64,000 bases of DNA from Pseudomonas sp. St316 (GCF_018325905.1 NZ_AP021901.1:3720001-3784000), one strand, 5' to 3'; counted from the stretch's first letter, positions 54,859-63,780 are shown. Notes: generated from the sequence alone by a model not told the origin. A program made the numbers and translations.

Positions 54859-55356
54859 ATGTCCTTCGAATATGGAAAAACACTTAGAAATGGAATGGCG
54901 CTGTGCGCACTCGCGGGCGTACTGAACGGTTGTGCAAACACCGGCGACTTGGGTAACTTGATGGGTTCCTTGAATCAGGGCGCCAACAAATACAACGTCT
55001 CTTACCTCAAGCAAACGATCATTCCGGGCGAGACGACAAAAGGCCAGGTCACTCAAATGTTCGGCGCGCCGACGAATGAAGAACTCAATTCGACGAGCGC
55101 CAGCAACGAGTCGAACTGGACCTATGAAAAGACTGATGAGGGCTTGGATAAGTACATGAAGCTGGCCCATAAGTACGTGTCGACCGAAAACAGCCTGAAG
55201 ATGTATGAAGCCTCGGCACAACTGTCCAAGGCGCAAACCGTAGCCAATGACGTCAGCAGCGTGACTGGCACGAAACCAGGCCAGAGTCAGGCCCAAGGCT
55301 CGGTATTGACCATCTATTTCGTCGATGACGTTGTGAAGTACTACAGGGTCTACTGA
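54859..55356 (+). CDS. Lipoprotein of the SmpA/BamE-like type
   Basis: 165 residues. The N-terminus has a hydrophobic stretch ending in LNGC, a lipobox with Cys near residue 25, so the protein should be lipidated and anchored in a membrane. The mature part has IPGETTKGQVTQMFGAPT, the recurring BamE/SmpA-like G-x-T-x-x-x-V-x-x-x-F-G-x-P motif, and a C-terminal strand LTIYFVDDVVKYYRV. These small domains often mediate envelope protein contacts. It is not the housekeeping BamE by context. It has its own promoter region and a hairpin terminator. Confidence 0.8.
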   Translation: MSFEYGKTLRNGMALCALAGVLNGCANTGDLGNLMGSLNQGANKYNVSYLKQTIIPGETTKGQVTQMFGAPTNEELNSTSASNESNWTYEKTDEGLDKYMKLAHKYVSTENSLKMYEASAQLSKAQTVANDVSSVTGTKPGQSQAQGSVLTIYFVDDVVKYYRVY

Positions 55357-55375
55357 CGCAGTGGCATCGCCCATC

Positions 55376-55399
55376 GGGGACAGCCTCAAACCTGTCCCC
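55376..55399 (+). terminator. Hairpin after the lipoprotein gene
   Basis: ggggacag-cctcaaac-ctgtcccc is a perfect eight-pair stem with an eight-base loop, 20 bases after the stop codon. There is no T tract, so it may be an RNA-stabilising hairpin or a weak terminator. Confidence 0.5.
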
Positions 55400-55564
55400 A
55401 ACCCTCACCTCAGTTCTTCCAGGTACCTACGCTCCAGACGCAAGCCTTGCGGATAACGAACGACTCCGTTCATGTGCTTTTCCGACGTCCTGCGTGGCAA
55501 CCCCTCCTGAAGTCTCCCGGCCCGGGCAACTATTCTGAATCGCACCTGGCCGGCCTCTATCCAG

Positions 55565-56140
55565 AAGACGCCGCAAGCTACGTGCCCATCATCATCTACA
55601 TCTGTACGTTCATCTTCGTCTCGGTGTTCCTGCGCATGATCATCAAGCGCTGGCCAGGACACTTTTTCTGGCGGCGCCTTTTCACGATGCTGCAGACTAT
55701 GCCGGCATCGCATTTGGCATGGTGCAGGGAGGCGAAGGGGCCTTGCCTATCTACGCAGCGCTGCTCTGGGTCACGCTGGGCAATGGCATGCGCTTCGGCT
55801 CGCGCTACCTGGCGCTGGCAATCGTTATCGCGCTGCTGATCGGCGTGCGGCGCCAGGGCGTGATGATATACGACAAGGGACGCGGCATCGCCGCCGAACA
55901 GTTGCCCGAAGTGTTCAAGGAGTTCTACCGCTTGCGCCATGTGCGCGACAAAGATGTCGAGGGCCTCGGCCTGTCTATCGTCAAGCGCATCAGCCAGATG
56001 CTCGACGTCGATATACACATCCGCTCCCAGGTCGGACAAGGCACCCGGGTCGCGATCAGCGGCCTGGAACCGGCGGCACCACGGGTCATGGCGCCCAAAG
56101 CAGTGCCCGTCCAGAATCGCCTGGACGGGTTGCGGAATTG
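55565..56140 (+). pseudogene. Decayed, internally deleted copy of the hybrid histidine kinase
   Basis: Translated on the plus strand, this stretch matches the kinase at 52195-53808 block by block: YVPIIIYI and IKRWPGHFFWRRLF (helices 2-3); then, after a frame change near 55690-55700, GGEGALPIYAALLWVTLGNGMRFGSRYL; then directly VMIYDKGRGIAAEQLPEVFKEFYRLRHVRDKD and GLSIVKRIS. The whole H-box and N-box region is missing, joined after SRYLALAIVIALLIGV. The GLGLGL glycine repeat is shortened, and the receiver is cut after RLDGLR. It cannot be a kinase. It is an inverted relative of the intact gene, with the regulator and lipoprotein genes between them. Confidence 0.85.
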
Positions 56141-56180
56141 GTCAAGCGCATGGACCGCAAGGGCAAGGACTCAGCTCATC

Positions 56181-57536
56181 TCAACCCACCCAGCCGATAG
56201 CCGTCTTGGGAATCACCTCGGACTCGTCGAGCTTGGACGCAAACATACTCACTGCCTGGAGTGCATCCGTGGTTCCGTTCCTGATTTGCACGATGACCGA
56301 ACCGGCCTGATCTGCCAGGGTTACACCGCGCAATGCGCCTTCATGGGTCTCGTTCATGCTGGCGACGGCATCGCGGGTTTCGGAGAGGATCATGCCGATC
56401 ATTTCGGCAATTTCCGAGGTGGAGCGACTGGTGCGCCCGGCCAGTTGCCGGACCTCGTCGGCCACCACCGCGAATCCCCTCCCCTGGTCCCCGGCCCGCG
56501 CGGCCTCGATGGCCGCGTTGAGAGCCAGCAGGTTGGTCTGGTCGGCAATGCCGCGAATGGTGTTGACGATGGCCGTGATTTCTTCCGAACGCGCGCCCAA
56601 CTGCCCAACCAGACGCGCGGAAGAGCCAATGTTGTCGGCAATCTCGCGCATCTCCTTGGCCGTCTGGTGGATCACCTGGGCGCCTTGTTCAGCCACCCGT
56701 TCGGTCTCGGCGGAGATATGGTACGCACGGGAAGCGCCACGCGAATCCTCTTCGAATTTCTCCACCCGTTCGCTGATGTCACTGGCGAACTTCACAATCT
56801 TGCACAACTTGCCTTCGGCGTCGTAGACCGGGTTGTAGCTGGCTTCCAGCCAGACGACTTTGCCGTTTTTGCCGAGTCGCTTGAACTGACCGCTGAAAAA
56901 CTCACCGGCGTTGAGACGACGCCAGAAATCACTGTACTGCGAACTGCCAACCAGGCTCGGTTCGCAGAACATCCGGTGATGCTTGCCCTTGAGCTCCGCC
57001 AACGAGTAATTCATGACATTCATGAAGTTGTCGTTCGCGGTCAGGATGTTGCCGCCCAGGTCGAACTCGATCACCGCCATCGCACGGTCGAGTGCCGCCA
57101 GACGGGCACGGGTTTCGGCCTCCTTGGCAACCTTGGCAGTGACATCAAGTGCGTACTTGACCACCTTCAAGACGCGGCCTTGCTCGTCCATAACCGGGTT
57201 GTAACTGGCTTCCAACCATACATTCTGGCCCGATGCATTGCGGCGCTGGAAGGTGCCGGAAACGAATTGGCCGGCGCGCAATTGATTCCAGAATTCACGG
57301 TACTCGGCGCTGCCCGCCAGCGCTGGGGTGCAGAAATCCCTATGGGACAGGCTCGCCAATTGATCGGCACGGTAGCCCATCGCGCCCAGGAAGTTCTCGT
57401 TCGCCCGAAGGACCTTGCCATCGGGGCTGAACTCGATAACAGCCATCGACCGCTCCAGAGCGCCCACCAGTCCCTTGTATGTTGCCAATTCGGCCGTCCT
57501 AGCCGTCAGTTCATTTTTTAGTGTTGTATTAAACAT
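56181..57536 (-). CDS. Soluble PAS-PAS chemoreceptor (methyl-accepting type)
   Basis: 451 residues from the ATG at 57536 (GAGGG upstream). There is no transmembrane helix. Two similar PAS domains (about 25-140 and 145-265) each contain FWNQL/FWRRL, GTF/GQF and [10 protein letters not shown] blocks, so they arose by duplication. A short signalling domain follows, with the conserved hairpin [20 protein letters not shown] at its tip. It should be a cytosolic energy or redox sensor acting on the CheA array; haem or flavin binding cannot be told by eye. The C-terminus ends close to the decayed kinase copy and lacks a CheR-tethering pentapeptide. Confidence 0.88.
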   Translation of the reverse strand: MFNTTLKNELTARTAELATYKGLVGALERSMAVIEFSPDGKVLRANENFLGAMGYRADQLASLSHRDFCTPALAGSAEYREFWNQLRAGQFVSGTFQRRNASGQNVWLEASYNPVMDEQGRVLKVVKYALDVTAKVAKEAETRARLAALDRAMAVIEFDLGGNILTANDNFMNVMNYSLAELKGKHHRMFCEPSLVGSSQYSDFWRRLNAGEFFSGQFKRLGKNGKVVWLEASYNPVYDAEGKLCKIVKFASDISERVEKFEEDSRGASRAYHISAETERVAEQGAQVIHQTAKEMREIADNIGSSARLVGQLGARSEEITAIVNTIRGIADQTNLLALNAAIEAARAGDQGRGFAVVADEVRQLAGRTSRSTSEIAEMIGMILSETRDAVASMNETHEGALRGVTLADQAGSVIVQIRNGTTDALQAVSMFASKLDESEVIPKTAIGWVG

Positions 57537-57620
57537 GACGTACCCTCGGTGAACCCTGAAAGTCACTGGACCTTCTATTCATATCGGCTCGCTGGCTGGA
57601 GACTGAACGGTACGCTGTAA

Positions 57621-58544
57621 TTACGTTTCGGCGCCAAAACCCACCGAATCCATCAACCAGGTTCTAAAGGCCTGCACTTTTGGGGCATCGGCTATGTCAT
57701 GGGGGCTCACGAAATAAAAGCCGAGATCAGACTTCAATCGCAGATCAAAGGGTGCAACCAGTCGTCCTGCCTTCAGGTCATCCTCGACATAAGTTGAACG
57801 TCCGATGCACACCCCCAGGCCGTCGACGGCAGCCTGTACTGCCATCATGGCCAGGTCGAACGTCAATCGACTGCCTTCGGCCAGTTTTTTCGGTTGGCCG
57901 GCGGCACTCAGCCATGAACCCCAGTCGTCGCCGGTCACGCCGCTCACCTGCAATAAGGTGTGCTGGGCCAGATCGCCCGGGCTTTCCAAGGCCGTTGGAC
58001 CTTGCAGCAGCCTGGGGCTGCACACCGGAAATATTTCATCGGCCATCAGCCAGTCGGCCCGCAACCCCTTCCAGTCCCCATGACCGTAACGGATGGCCGC
58101 ATCGACGCCACCCTGACGAAAATCCACCCGTTCAGTGGACGCCGTGACGCGCACATCGATGCTGGGAAACGCCTGCTGGAATGACGCCAGGCGTGGCAAC
58201 AACCATTTGGAGGCAAATGAAACCAGGGTACTGATCGTCAAGACGCTGTTATTGCGGCTCTCCAGCAACGTCTGCGTGCAATAGCGCAACTCATGGAACG
58301 CCGCGCGAACGCCTGGGAAATAGGCATGGCCTGCGTTTGTCAGGGCCAGGCCATCCTTGAGTCGCAAGAACAGGCGCACGCCCAACTCATCTTCGAGCCG
58401 GCGAATTTGATGGCTGATGGCTGTTTGAGTAACGTTCAACTCTTGCGCAGCTTTGGTAAAACTCATGTGCCGAGCGGCCGACTCGAATGCTTTAAGGCCA
58501 TTGAGGGAAGGTATTCTTGTGGCCATGCGGCTTGGCGCTCTCAT
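57621..58544 (-). CDS. LysR-family regulator (GcvA-like)
   Basis: About 307 residues. The N-terminal winged helix has LNGLKAFESAARHMSFTKAAQELNVTQTAISHQIRRLE, the classical GcvA/AmpR subgroup start. The effector domain contains VDAAIRYGHGDW, also typical of that subgroup. The start may be 58544 or the ATG at 58526. It is divergent from the glutathione S-transferase gene at 58638 with about 95 bases between, so that gene is the likely target. Confidence 0.9.
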   Translation of the reverse strand: MRAPSRMATRIPSLNGLKAFESAARHMSFTKAAQELNVTQTAISHQIRRLEDELGVRLFLRLKDGLALTNAGHAYFPGVRAAFHELRYCTQTLLESRNNSVLTISTLVSFASKWLLPRLASFQQAFPSIDVRVTASTERVDFRQGGVDAAIRYGHGDWKGLRADWLMADEIFPVCSPRLLQGPTALESPGDLAQHTLLQVSGVTGDDWGSWLSAAGQPKKLAEGSRLTFDLAMMAVQAAVDGLGVCIGRSTYVEDDLKAGRLVAPFDLRLKSDLGFYFVSPHDIADAPKVQAFRTWLMDSVGFGAET

Positions 58545-58637
58545 GAGATTTTGTCATACGCTAGCACTGAAGATGTCCTTTGAATATGTTCCGGCCCTCG
58601 TGGACTCTGGCGGCACGCCCCCCACCTTGAGGAAACC

Positions 58638-59282
58638 ATGAAACTGTACTTCGCCCCCATGACCTGCTCATTGTCCCCGCACATCGTGCTGCGGGAATTG
58701 GGCCTACCCTTTGAATTGATTCGGGTCGACAACAAGACCAAGCGAACCGCCGACGGACTCGACTTCCTGAGCATCAACCCCAAGGGCTACGTGGCAGCCT
58801 TGGTGCTGGATAACGGTGATGTCCTGACCGAGGGACCCGCCATCGTCCAATACCTGGCCGATCGGGTCCCCACAAACACGCTGGCGCCGGCCAATGGCAC
58901 CTGGGAGCGGGTTCGCCTGCAGGAATGGTTGAACTTCATCAGCACCGAGATCCACAGCGGATGTGCTCCGCTGTTCAACGCCGATATTGCAGAGCCGACC
59001 AAGGCCATCTTCAGGGAGAAACTGTTCAGGCGCCTGGAATACCTCAGCCAGGCCCTTGCACGACAGGATTACCTGATGGGCACCTTTGGCCTGGCCGACA
59101 GCTATTTGTTCACCGTGTTGACCTGGCTGCCGTTGTTCAACATCCAGATCAGGGACTGGCCGGCGCTGGCGGCGTTCATGGCGCGAATCGCAGCACGCCC
59201 CAGCGTCCAGGCGGCCATGGCGGCGGAGGCGGCGGAGGCGGCGGAGGCGGCGGAGGCGGCGGAGGCGGCGGAGGCGGCGTAG
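58638..59282 (+). CDS. Glutathione S-transferase (GstA type) with a repeat-extended C-terminus
   Basis: 214 residues, cytosolic. The N-terminal thioredoxin-like domain starts MKLYFAPMTCSLSPHIVLRE, matching bacterial beta-class GstA, whose Cys (near 10) contacts glutathione. GYVAALVLDNGDVLTEGPAIVQYL is the glutathione-binding Val/Ser region, and the helical C-terminal domain contains GTFGLADSYLFTVLTWL. It conjugates glutathione to electrophiles. The last 22 residues are a run of Ala-Ala-Glu from a 9-bp repeat and are not part of the fold. GAGGAAACC precedes the ATG. It is probably regulated by the divergent LysR. Confidence 0.9.
   Translation: MKLYFAPMTCSLSPHIVLRELGLPFELIRVDNKTKRTADGLDFLSINPKGYVAALVLDNGDVLTEGPAIVQYLADRVPTNTLAPANGTWERVRLQEWLNFISTEIHSGCAPLFNADIAEPTKAIFREKLFRRLEYLSQALARQDYLMGTFGLADSYLFTVLTWLPLFNIQIRDWPALAAFMARIAARPSVQAAMAAEAAEAAEAAEAAEAAEAA
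59220..59282 (+). repeat. 9-bp coding minisatellite (gcggcggag) at the 3' end of the GST gene
   Basis: Six perfect copies of gcggcggag followed by gcggcgtag, where the stop codon sits in the last partial unit. It encodes (Ala-Ala-Glu)n. Because the unit is nine bases, copy-number changes keep the frame and only alter tail length. Confidence 0.9.
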
Positions 59283-59321
59283 TGATTGGCGGCACATTCA
59301 ACCTGGGTGCAAGCTGACCTG

Positions 59322-59420
59322 TCGCTATCGCGAGCAAGCTCGCTCCCACAGTTTTCCGGGTGATAGTGAGATTTGAGATCACCCTGATCCCCCGTGGGAG
59401 CGAGCTTGCTCGCGATAGCC
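59322..59420. repeat. Single REPIN (inverted REP pair)
   Basis: gctatcgcgagcaagctcgc at 59324 and its inverse gtgggagcgagcttgctcgc at about 59394 form an inverted pair with a spacer of about 45 bases. It lies between the GST gene and the AraC-family gene. Confidence 0.85.
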
Positions 59421-59507
59421 GCGACACCATCACTCCAAGCCAGCCGCCAGCCCCCAACACACGCGCACTTGTGCTAAAAAGCACCGATATCATTCCGAGC
59501 TCCGGTC

Positions 59508-60299
59508 ATGGCCCTTGCTTCACCTCCCGATCTGACGGACACGACGCATCTTGTTCAACCACTTTCCCGCACTTACCCATCCGGGATGTTGATCGCGCCT
59601 CATCATCATGAATGGGGCCAGCTTCTTTACGCGCAAAGTGGTCTCATGTGGGTCGATACGCCCGGCGCTGCACTGTTGGTCCCGCCGCAACGCGCGGTGT
59701 GGCTGCCGCCGCGGGTCACACACGGGATCCGCGTCGTTTCGCCCTTGGAGATGCGCAATTTGTATTTGCGCGCAGAACTGGCCATGAGCGTAGGGCTTGA
59801 GCTGGAAGTGCTTGAGGTCAGCAAACTGCTGCGCGAGCTGATCATCCGGCGAGTGGCACTGGGTAATCGCCCTGATCCTGCATTGCGTGATGCCTTGGAC
59901 AACCTGCTGGTGCTGGAGCTTCGCGAGCAGCGCTCGGCGGTGCTCAAAGTGCCTATGCCTGCCGGCGGGGATCGACGCTTGCGCAACTTGTGCGAGACGG
60001 TGCTCGATGTCCCAGGCCTGGCCATGTCCTTTGAGCAACACGCCGAATCGGTGGGGGCCAGCACGCGCACCTTGGCTCGGTTGTTCCATGCCGAGCTTGG
60101 CCTGACGTTTACCGAGTGGCGCCGCCAAGTGCAACTGGCCCACGCCGTCGCCGCGCTCCTGGAGGGCGACTCGGTGGGGGCAATCGCGGCGCGATTGGGC
60201 TATACGCTGAGCAGTTTCAGCGAGATGTTCCGCCGCTCCCTGGGCATTGCACCGTCGGCGTATAAAAACGCGATGACATCGAAGGGGTTTGTCCGATAG
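59508..60299 (+). CDS. AraC-family regulator with cupin sensor domain
   Basis: 263 residues. An N-terminal cupin (about 25-100) has IAPHHHEWGQLLYAQSG and WLPPRVTHGI, which supply possible metal-binding His residues. The C-terminal AraC double helix-turn-helix (about 160-260) has FEQHAESVGASTRTLARLFHAELG and AIAARLGYTLSSFSEMFRRSLG. The layout matches NimR/YdeC-like regulators. It lies 75 bases before the oxidoreductase gene at 60375 on the same strand, a plausible target. The ribosome-binding site is weak. Confidence 0.88.
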   Translation: MALASPPDLTDTTHLVQPLSRTYPSGMLIAPHHHEWGQLLYAQSGLMWVDTPGAALLVPPQRAVWLPPRVTHGIRVVSPLEMRNLYLRAELAMSVGLELEVLEVSKLLRELIIRRVALGNRPDPALRDALDNLLVLELREQRSAVLKVPMPAGGDRRLRNLCETVLDVPGLAMSFEQHAESVGASTRTLARLFHAELGLTFTEWRRQVQLAHAVAALLEGDSVGAIAARLGYTLSSFSEMFRRSLGIAPSAYKNAMTSKGFVR

Positions 60300-60374
60300 A
60301 CGAAACTCTCTGGCGGGCTCGCTCGCGGCGCGAACGCTATCTTCGATGCACATTTCGTCGAGGAGTATTGCAGC

Positions 60375-61334
60375 TTGAAAGCCCTACAGTTTTGCGCCAC
60401 CGGCAGCCTGGACCACCTCTGCCTCGTAGACTTGCCGACACCCGTCCCGGGCCCCGACGAGGTCCTCATCCGGATCAAGGCGGCGGGGCTCAACCCCAGT
60501 GATGTCAAGAATGTCGAGGGCCGCTTCCCCTATACCACCTTGCCCCGCGTGCCCGGTCGTGATTTTGCCGGGGTGGTTGAGCAAGGTCCGGCACACCTGC
60601 TCGGCAAAGCGGTCTGGGGAACCGGCAAGGGCCCAGGGTTCCTGCGTGACGGTTCCCATGCGCAATGGCTCACGGTTCCGGCCAGTGGCGTGGCCCTGAA
60701 ACCTGAGGGTTTGTCCTTCGTCCAAGCGGCGGCCATCGGTGTACCTTTTACCACCGCCTACGATGCCGTTGAACGATCCCATGTGCAGCGCGACACGACG
60801 TTTCTGGTGATTGGCGCCAATGGCGCGGTAGGCAGCGCTGCACTGGCCCTGGCGAAGGCCCGCGGTGCCCGTGTGCTTGCGGCCGTACGGCGACCGGAGC
60901 GGGCCGCCGAGTTGCAAGCCAAAGGCTACGACGTCATCGTCACCAATGCGCCTGGCAGCCTTGCAGAGCAGGTCAACGCGGTGTTTCCGGGAGGGGCGCA
61001 GGTCATCTTCGACACCACCGGGTTCTGGCTGCAAGAGGCCGTATCGGCATTGGCCAACTTCGGTCGCATTGCGATCATCGCTGCCCCGCCAGATGGAATG
61101 GTGCACTTCCCCGCCTTGGCGCTCTATCGCAAAGGCGGCGTCTTGATCGGCGTGAACTCGCTGCTCTACGACAACACCGACTGCGCCCGGATGCTCGAAG
61201 AGTTTGGCCGCCACTTCGAGGCAGGCGTCATCGACGCCCCCACGGATATCCTTGAAATCCCCTTGGAAGACGGCAAGGCCCAGTACGCGCTGATCGCCAA
61301 GGGCAGCAGCGCAAAAGCCGTCCTGGTGCCCTGA
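60375..61334 (+). CDS. Quinone-oxidoreductase-type MDR dehydrogenase (TTG start)
   Basis: 319 residues. GroES-like N-terminal domain with VPGRDFAGVVEQ, then a Rossmann domain with VIGANGAVGSAALALAKARGARVL for NADPH. Zinc ligands of classical alcohol dehydrogenases are absent, so this is the zinc-free quinone-oxidoreductase branch of the MDR superfamily. The start is TTG at 60375 with AGGAG about nine bases upstream; no ATG fits. Rare start codons usually lower expression. It probably reduces quinones or enones, perhaps under control of the AraC regulator upstream. Confidence 0.86.
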   Translation: MKALQFCATGSLDHLCLVDLPTPVPGPDEVLIRIKAAGLNPSDVKNVEGRFPYTTLPRVPGRDFAGVVEQGPAHLLGKAVWGTGKGPGFLRDGSHAQWLTVPASGVALKPEGLSFVQAAAIGVPFTTAYDAVERSHVQRDTTFLVIGANGAVGSAALALAKARGARVLAAVRRPERAAELQAKGYDVIVTNAPGSLAEQVNAVFPGGAQVIFDTTGFWLQEAVSALANFGRIAIIAAPPDGMVHFPALALYRKGGVLIGVNSLLYDNTDCARMLEEFGRHFEAGVIDAPTDILEIPLEDGKAQYALIAKGSSAKAVLVP

Positions 61335-61350
61335 TCCAGAACGGCTCGGT

Positions 61351-62298
61351 TTACTCGCTCAATGCCTGGCTGAAGGAGGTGTCGATAATCCCGGCAGTGG
61401 CCAGCGGTGCCGGCAGCGCCTTGACCTTGAACAGGAAGTCCGCCGTGCCTTGCAGGTCGGCGGCAGCCTGTTGGTCCACCGGGCCGACGCTCATGTGTGC
61501 CTGGCGCAACCAATGGCGCGAGACGTTCTGGTCGAGATTGGCCTTTTTCGCCCATAGGTCCGCGTATGAGTCGGTGTGGTTGTCGACCCAGGCGCGGGCG
61601 CGTTTCACACGTCCGAGAAAGTCTGCGATGGCCTCGCGCTTACTGTCGATGGCCGGCGTAGAAGCGGCAATGGCACTGAGGCCGGGCATGAGGTTTTTCG
61701 CGGTCAGGATCGGCCGGGCGCCGGAAAACAGGATCTGTTGCGAGATGTAGGGTTCCCACACCGCAAAGGCATCGATGCTGCCCTGGGGCAAGGCCGCCGC
61801 CGCGTCGATCGGCATCAACTTGACGAATGCTACATGATTCTCCGGCAGGCCGGCCTGTTCCAGGGCGCGCAAGGTCAGTTGCTGGCTCCAGGCACCGGGC
61901 CAATAGGCGACTTTCTTGCCCTTGAGGTCGGCGATGGTCTTGACCGGCGAGTCCTTGGGCACCAGCAGCGCGATAGTGTCCGGGTTCTGCCGCGAAACAC
62001 CGATCAACTTCACCGGTGCCTGCTTGGCAGCCAAGAACAGAAAGCCCGAATCGCCGAGGACCCCCAGGTCCAGGTCGCCGGTATTCAGCGCCTCGGCCAG
62101 GGGCGCGGCGGCCTGGAAGTGTTTCCAGTCGACGCGGTAGGGAGCGCCCTCCAGCACATCCGAAGCCTCCACCGAGGCCCTTACGTTGTAATAGTTCTGG
62201 TCGCCGACGTGCAGCACCAACGGCTCGCTAGCCTGGGCCAAAGGTGCGGTTAACAATGTGCTGAGGAGCAGACGGCGCAGGGATCGGGAGACCTTCAT
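61351..62298 (-). CDS. Periplasmic binding protein of the sulfonate/nitrate (SsuA/TauA) type
   Basis: 315 residues with a Sec signal peptide (cleavage after AQA near residue 23). The mature protein has the two-lobe ABC solute-binding fold of the SsuA family: GVSRQNPDTIALLVPKDSPVKTIADLKGKKVAYWPG is the hallmark region. It should capture an aliphatic sulfonate or related compound. No permease or ATPase gene is adjacent, so it is an orphan component here and must work with transporter parts elsewhere. CAGGAA precedes the ATG. The upstream region is AT-rich, as in sulfur-controlled genes. Confidence 0.86.
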   Translation of the reverse strand: MKVSRSLRRLLLSTLLTAPLAQASEPLVLHVGDQNYYNVRASVEASDVLEGAPYRVDWKHFQAAAPLAEALNTGDLDLGVLGDSGFLFLAAKQAPVKLIGVSRQNPDTIALLVPKDSPVKTIADLKGKKVAYWPGAWSQQLTLRALEQAGLPENHVAFVKLMPIDAAAALPQGSIDAFAVWEPYISQQILFSGARPILTAKNLMPGLSAIAASTPAIDSKREAIADFLGRVKRARAWVDNHTDSYADLWAKKANLDQNVSRHWLRQAHMSVGPVDQQAAADLQGTADFLFKVKALPAPLATAGIIDTSFSQALSE

Positions 62299-62608
62299 GA
62301 AGACATTCCTGAATGAATTTCATAGAACATAACGCTGTTTAAATTCATCTTATAAATTCTTTTAACGCATAAGCTCATCACCACAAGCTATCGCTGTCCA
62401 TGGCGCAACAGCGCTGGAACAGACTGCTGGTTGGGCCCGACTCAAGGCGTTGGCCCTGACCCATTGCACCGCACCCACGTGATTTGATCAGGCCTCTTAC
62501 TAAGAACTAAAAAGAATTAATAAATAAACAATAAGTATTTATGGTTATAAACATAGCCACGTACTCTCAGATCATCCCGTCCCATTGGTCACGACAGTGA
62601 AGTGCCTT
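62299..62608. other. AT-rich divergent intergenic region
   Basis: About 310 bases between the binding-protein gene and the small ORF. Two AT-rich patches (62299-62370 and 62505-62560) are likely promoters for the two directions; the first has several aattcat-type half-sites that could be regulator sites. No gene or clear RNA structure is seen. Confidence 0.4.
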
Positions 62609-62770
62609 ATGAAACCGACTGACAACGTTATCGACTTCGTTCAATTGCGCAAACGCAAGCAGGCTCAGCAACTGGCCAGGGCCATGTGGGAGATGTACGC
62701 GCGTAATGCCGGTTACCAGGCGTTCCAGTGGGTCCAGGCGTCCCAATCGACCAGGACGTACCACGCGTGA
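62609..62770 (+). CDS. Small ORF coupled to the XRE-cupin regulator
   Basis: A possible 53-residue protein starting MKPTDNVIDFVQLRKRKQAQQLARAMW; basic in the middle and aromatic towards the end. Its TGA overlaps the GTG start of the next gene (GTGA at 62767-62770), the pattern of translational coupling. I do not recognise it. It could be a real small protein or a leader ORF. The ribosome-binding site is unremarkable (agtgccttATG). Confidence 0.5.
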   Translation: MKPTDNVIDFVQLRKRKQAQQLARAMWEMYARNAGYQAFQWVQASQSTRTYHA

Positions 62771-63414
62771 GCGCTCAGGAGCCCTCGCGCTTCTTGGCGA
62801 GTAGCGACGAACCCGAAGTAGACCTGAACAACCTGGAAGCCCTGGATGAGGATCCGATTTGCGAACGAGTCGCGCAGAACCTGCAACGCCTGCGCGGCAA
62901 GCGCCACCTGTCTCTCGATGCCCTCGCCCGCCAGTGCGGGGTAAGCCGGGCCATGCTGGCGCAGATCGAATCCGGCCGCAGCGTGCCGTCGATCAAGGTG
63001 CTGTGCAAAATCGCCAAGGGCCTGAAGGTGTCGGTCGCCGCGTTCCTGGAACACCGGGCTTTCGAAGGGGTGGCGGTGCTCTCGGCCAGCCAGAGCAAAC
63101 GCCTGGTCAGCGCCAATGGCGCGTTCGTCAGCCGCGCCCTGTTCCCGTTCGATGTGGCACGCCAGTCGGAATTCTACGAACTGCGCCTGAGCCCCTTGGG
63201 CGAAGACCAGTCCGAAGGACACGGGCCTGGCGTCCAGGAAAACCTGGTGGTGTCCCAAGGTGTGCTGGAGATCAGCGTCAACGACGAGCGCTACCTGCTC
63301 TCCACGGGCGATTCGATTCTGTTTTACGCCGACCAGCCTCACCGCTATCGCAACCCGGCTGACAGTGAGGCGGTGGCCTACCTGGTGGTCACCTATCCGG
63401 AGCGCCTGGACTGA
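62767..63414 (+). CDS. XRE-family regulator with C-terminal cupin domain
   Basis: 215 residues from a GTG at 62767. Helix-turn-helix at about 35-95 with HLSLDALARQCGVSRAMLAQIESGRSVPSIKVLCKIAKGL, then a cupin at about 140-210 with VQENLVVSQGVLEI and ILFYADQPHRYRN. XRE-cupin proteins (PuuR/SutR-like) usually repress catabolic or sulfur genes and sense a small molecule in the cupin. It neighbours a sulfonate-type binding protein, so a role in sulfur control is possible but inferred. An in-frame ATG at 62728 would lengthen the N-terminus. Confidence 0.88.
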   Translation: MSAQEPSRFLASSDEPEVDLNNLEALDEDPICERVAQNLQRLRGKRHLSLDALARQCGVSRAMLAQIESGRSVPSIKVLCKIAKGLKVSVAAFLEHRAFEGVAVLSASQSKRLVSANGAFVSRALFPFDVARQSEFYELRLSPLGEDQSEGHGPGVQENLVVSQGVLEISVNDERYLLSTGDSILFYADQPHRYRNPADSEAVAYLVVTYPERLD

Positions 63415-63469
63415 AGAGCGGCAGGTTTCAGAAGTGGAAAGTGCCGTTTTTTGGGGGGCTTTTGGGAGT

Positions 63470-63780
63470 CCTATTGTCTGGTGTGTATATCCGTTGCTGC
63501 GGTGACGGCCACTGGCGGTTCCGCTCTTACAGCGGGTCACTTTCGAAAAGCGCGAAAGTAACCAAAGCGCTTTTGCCCCACCACTCGGTGCCTCGCTTAG
63601 GCTCGGCATGCCCTCACTCCGGCATTGCTCCGTGGGCCCGCCGCGAAGGGCCCTCCATGGCCCAGCGCGGCTATCCCGGCATCCATGCCGGGATTCCCAC
63701 TCCACAATGCCTGCGTTCGGCCATCGTGGTTAACGGGGCGCCCGAGATCAACGTCAACCGCGAGGCGGCCTGGTAGCCGA
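63470..63780. repeat. Long interspersed repeat of Pseudomonas genomes
   Basis: A non-coding stretch of about 310 bases rich in short palindromes (for example cccggcatccatgccggg and gaaagcgcgaaag-type arms). From memory, sequence with gcgggtcactttcgaaaagc and ccactcggtgcctcgc is found in many copies in Pseudomonas genomes. Open frames across it lack protein character. Recognition is from recall and not verified by search. Confidence 0.6.

Noticed and set aside
55719..57521. A plus-strand open frame of 600 codons
   Set aside because: Its first part is the decayed kinase copy; the rest is antisense to the intact PAS chemoreceptor gene, whose domains are clear on the minus strand.
58704..59297. 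A minus-strand frame with long Arg-Arg-Leu runs over the GST gene
   Set aside because: The runs come from the 9-bp repeat read on the opposite strand; the GST frame is clearly the coding one.
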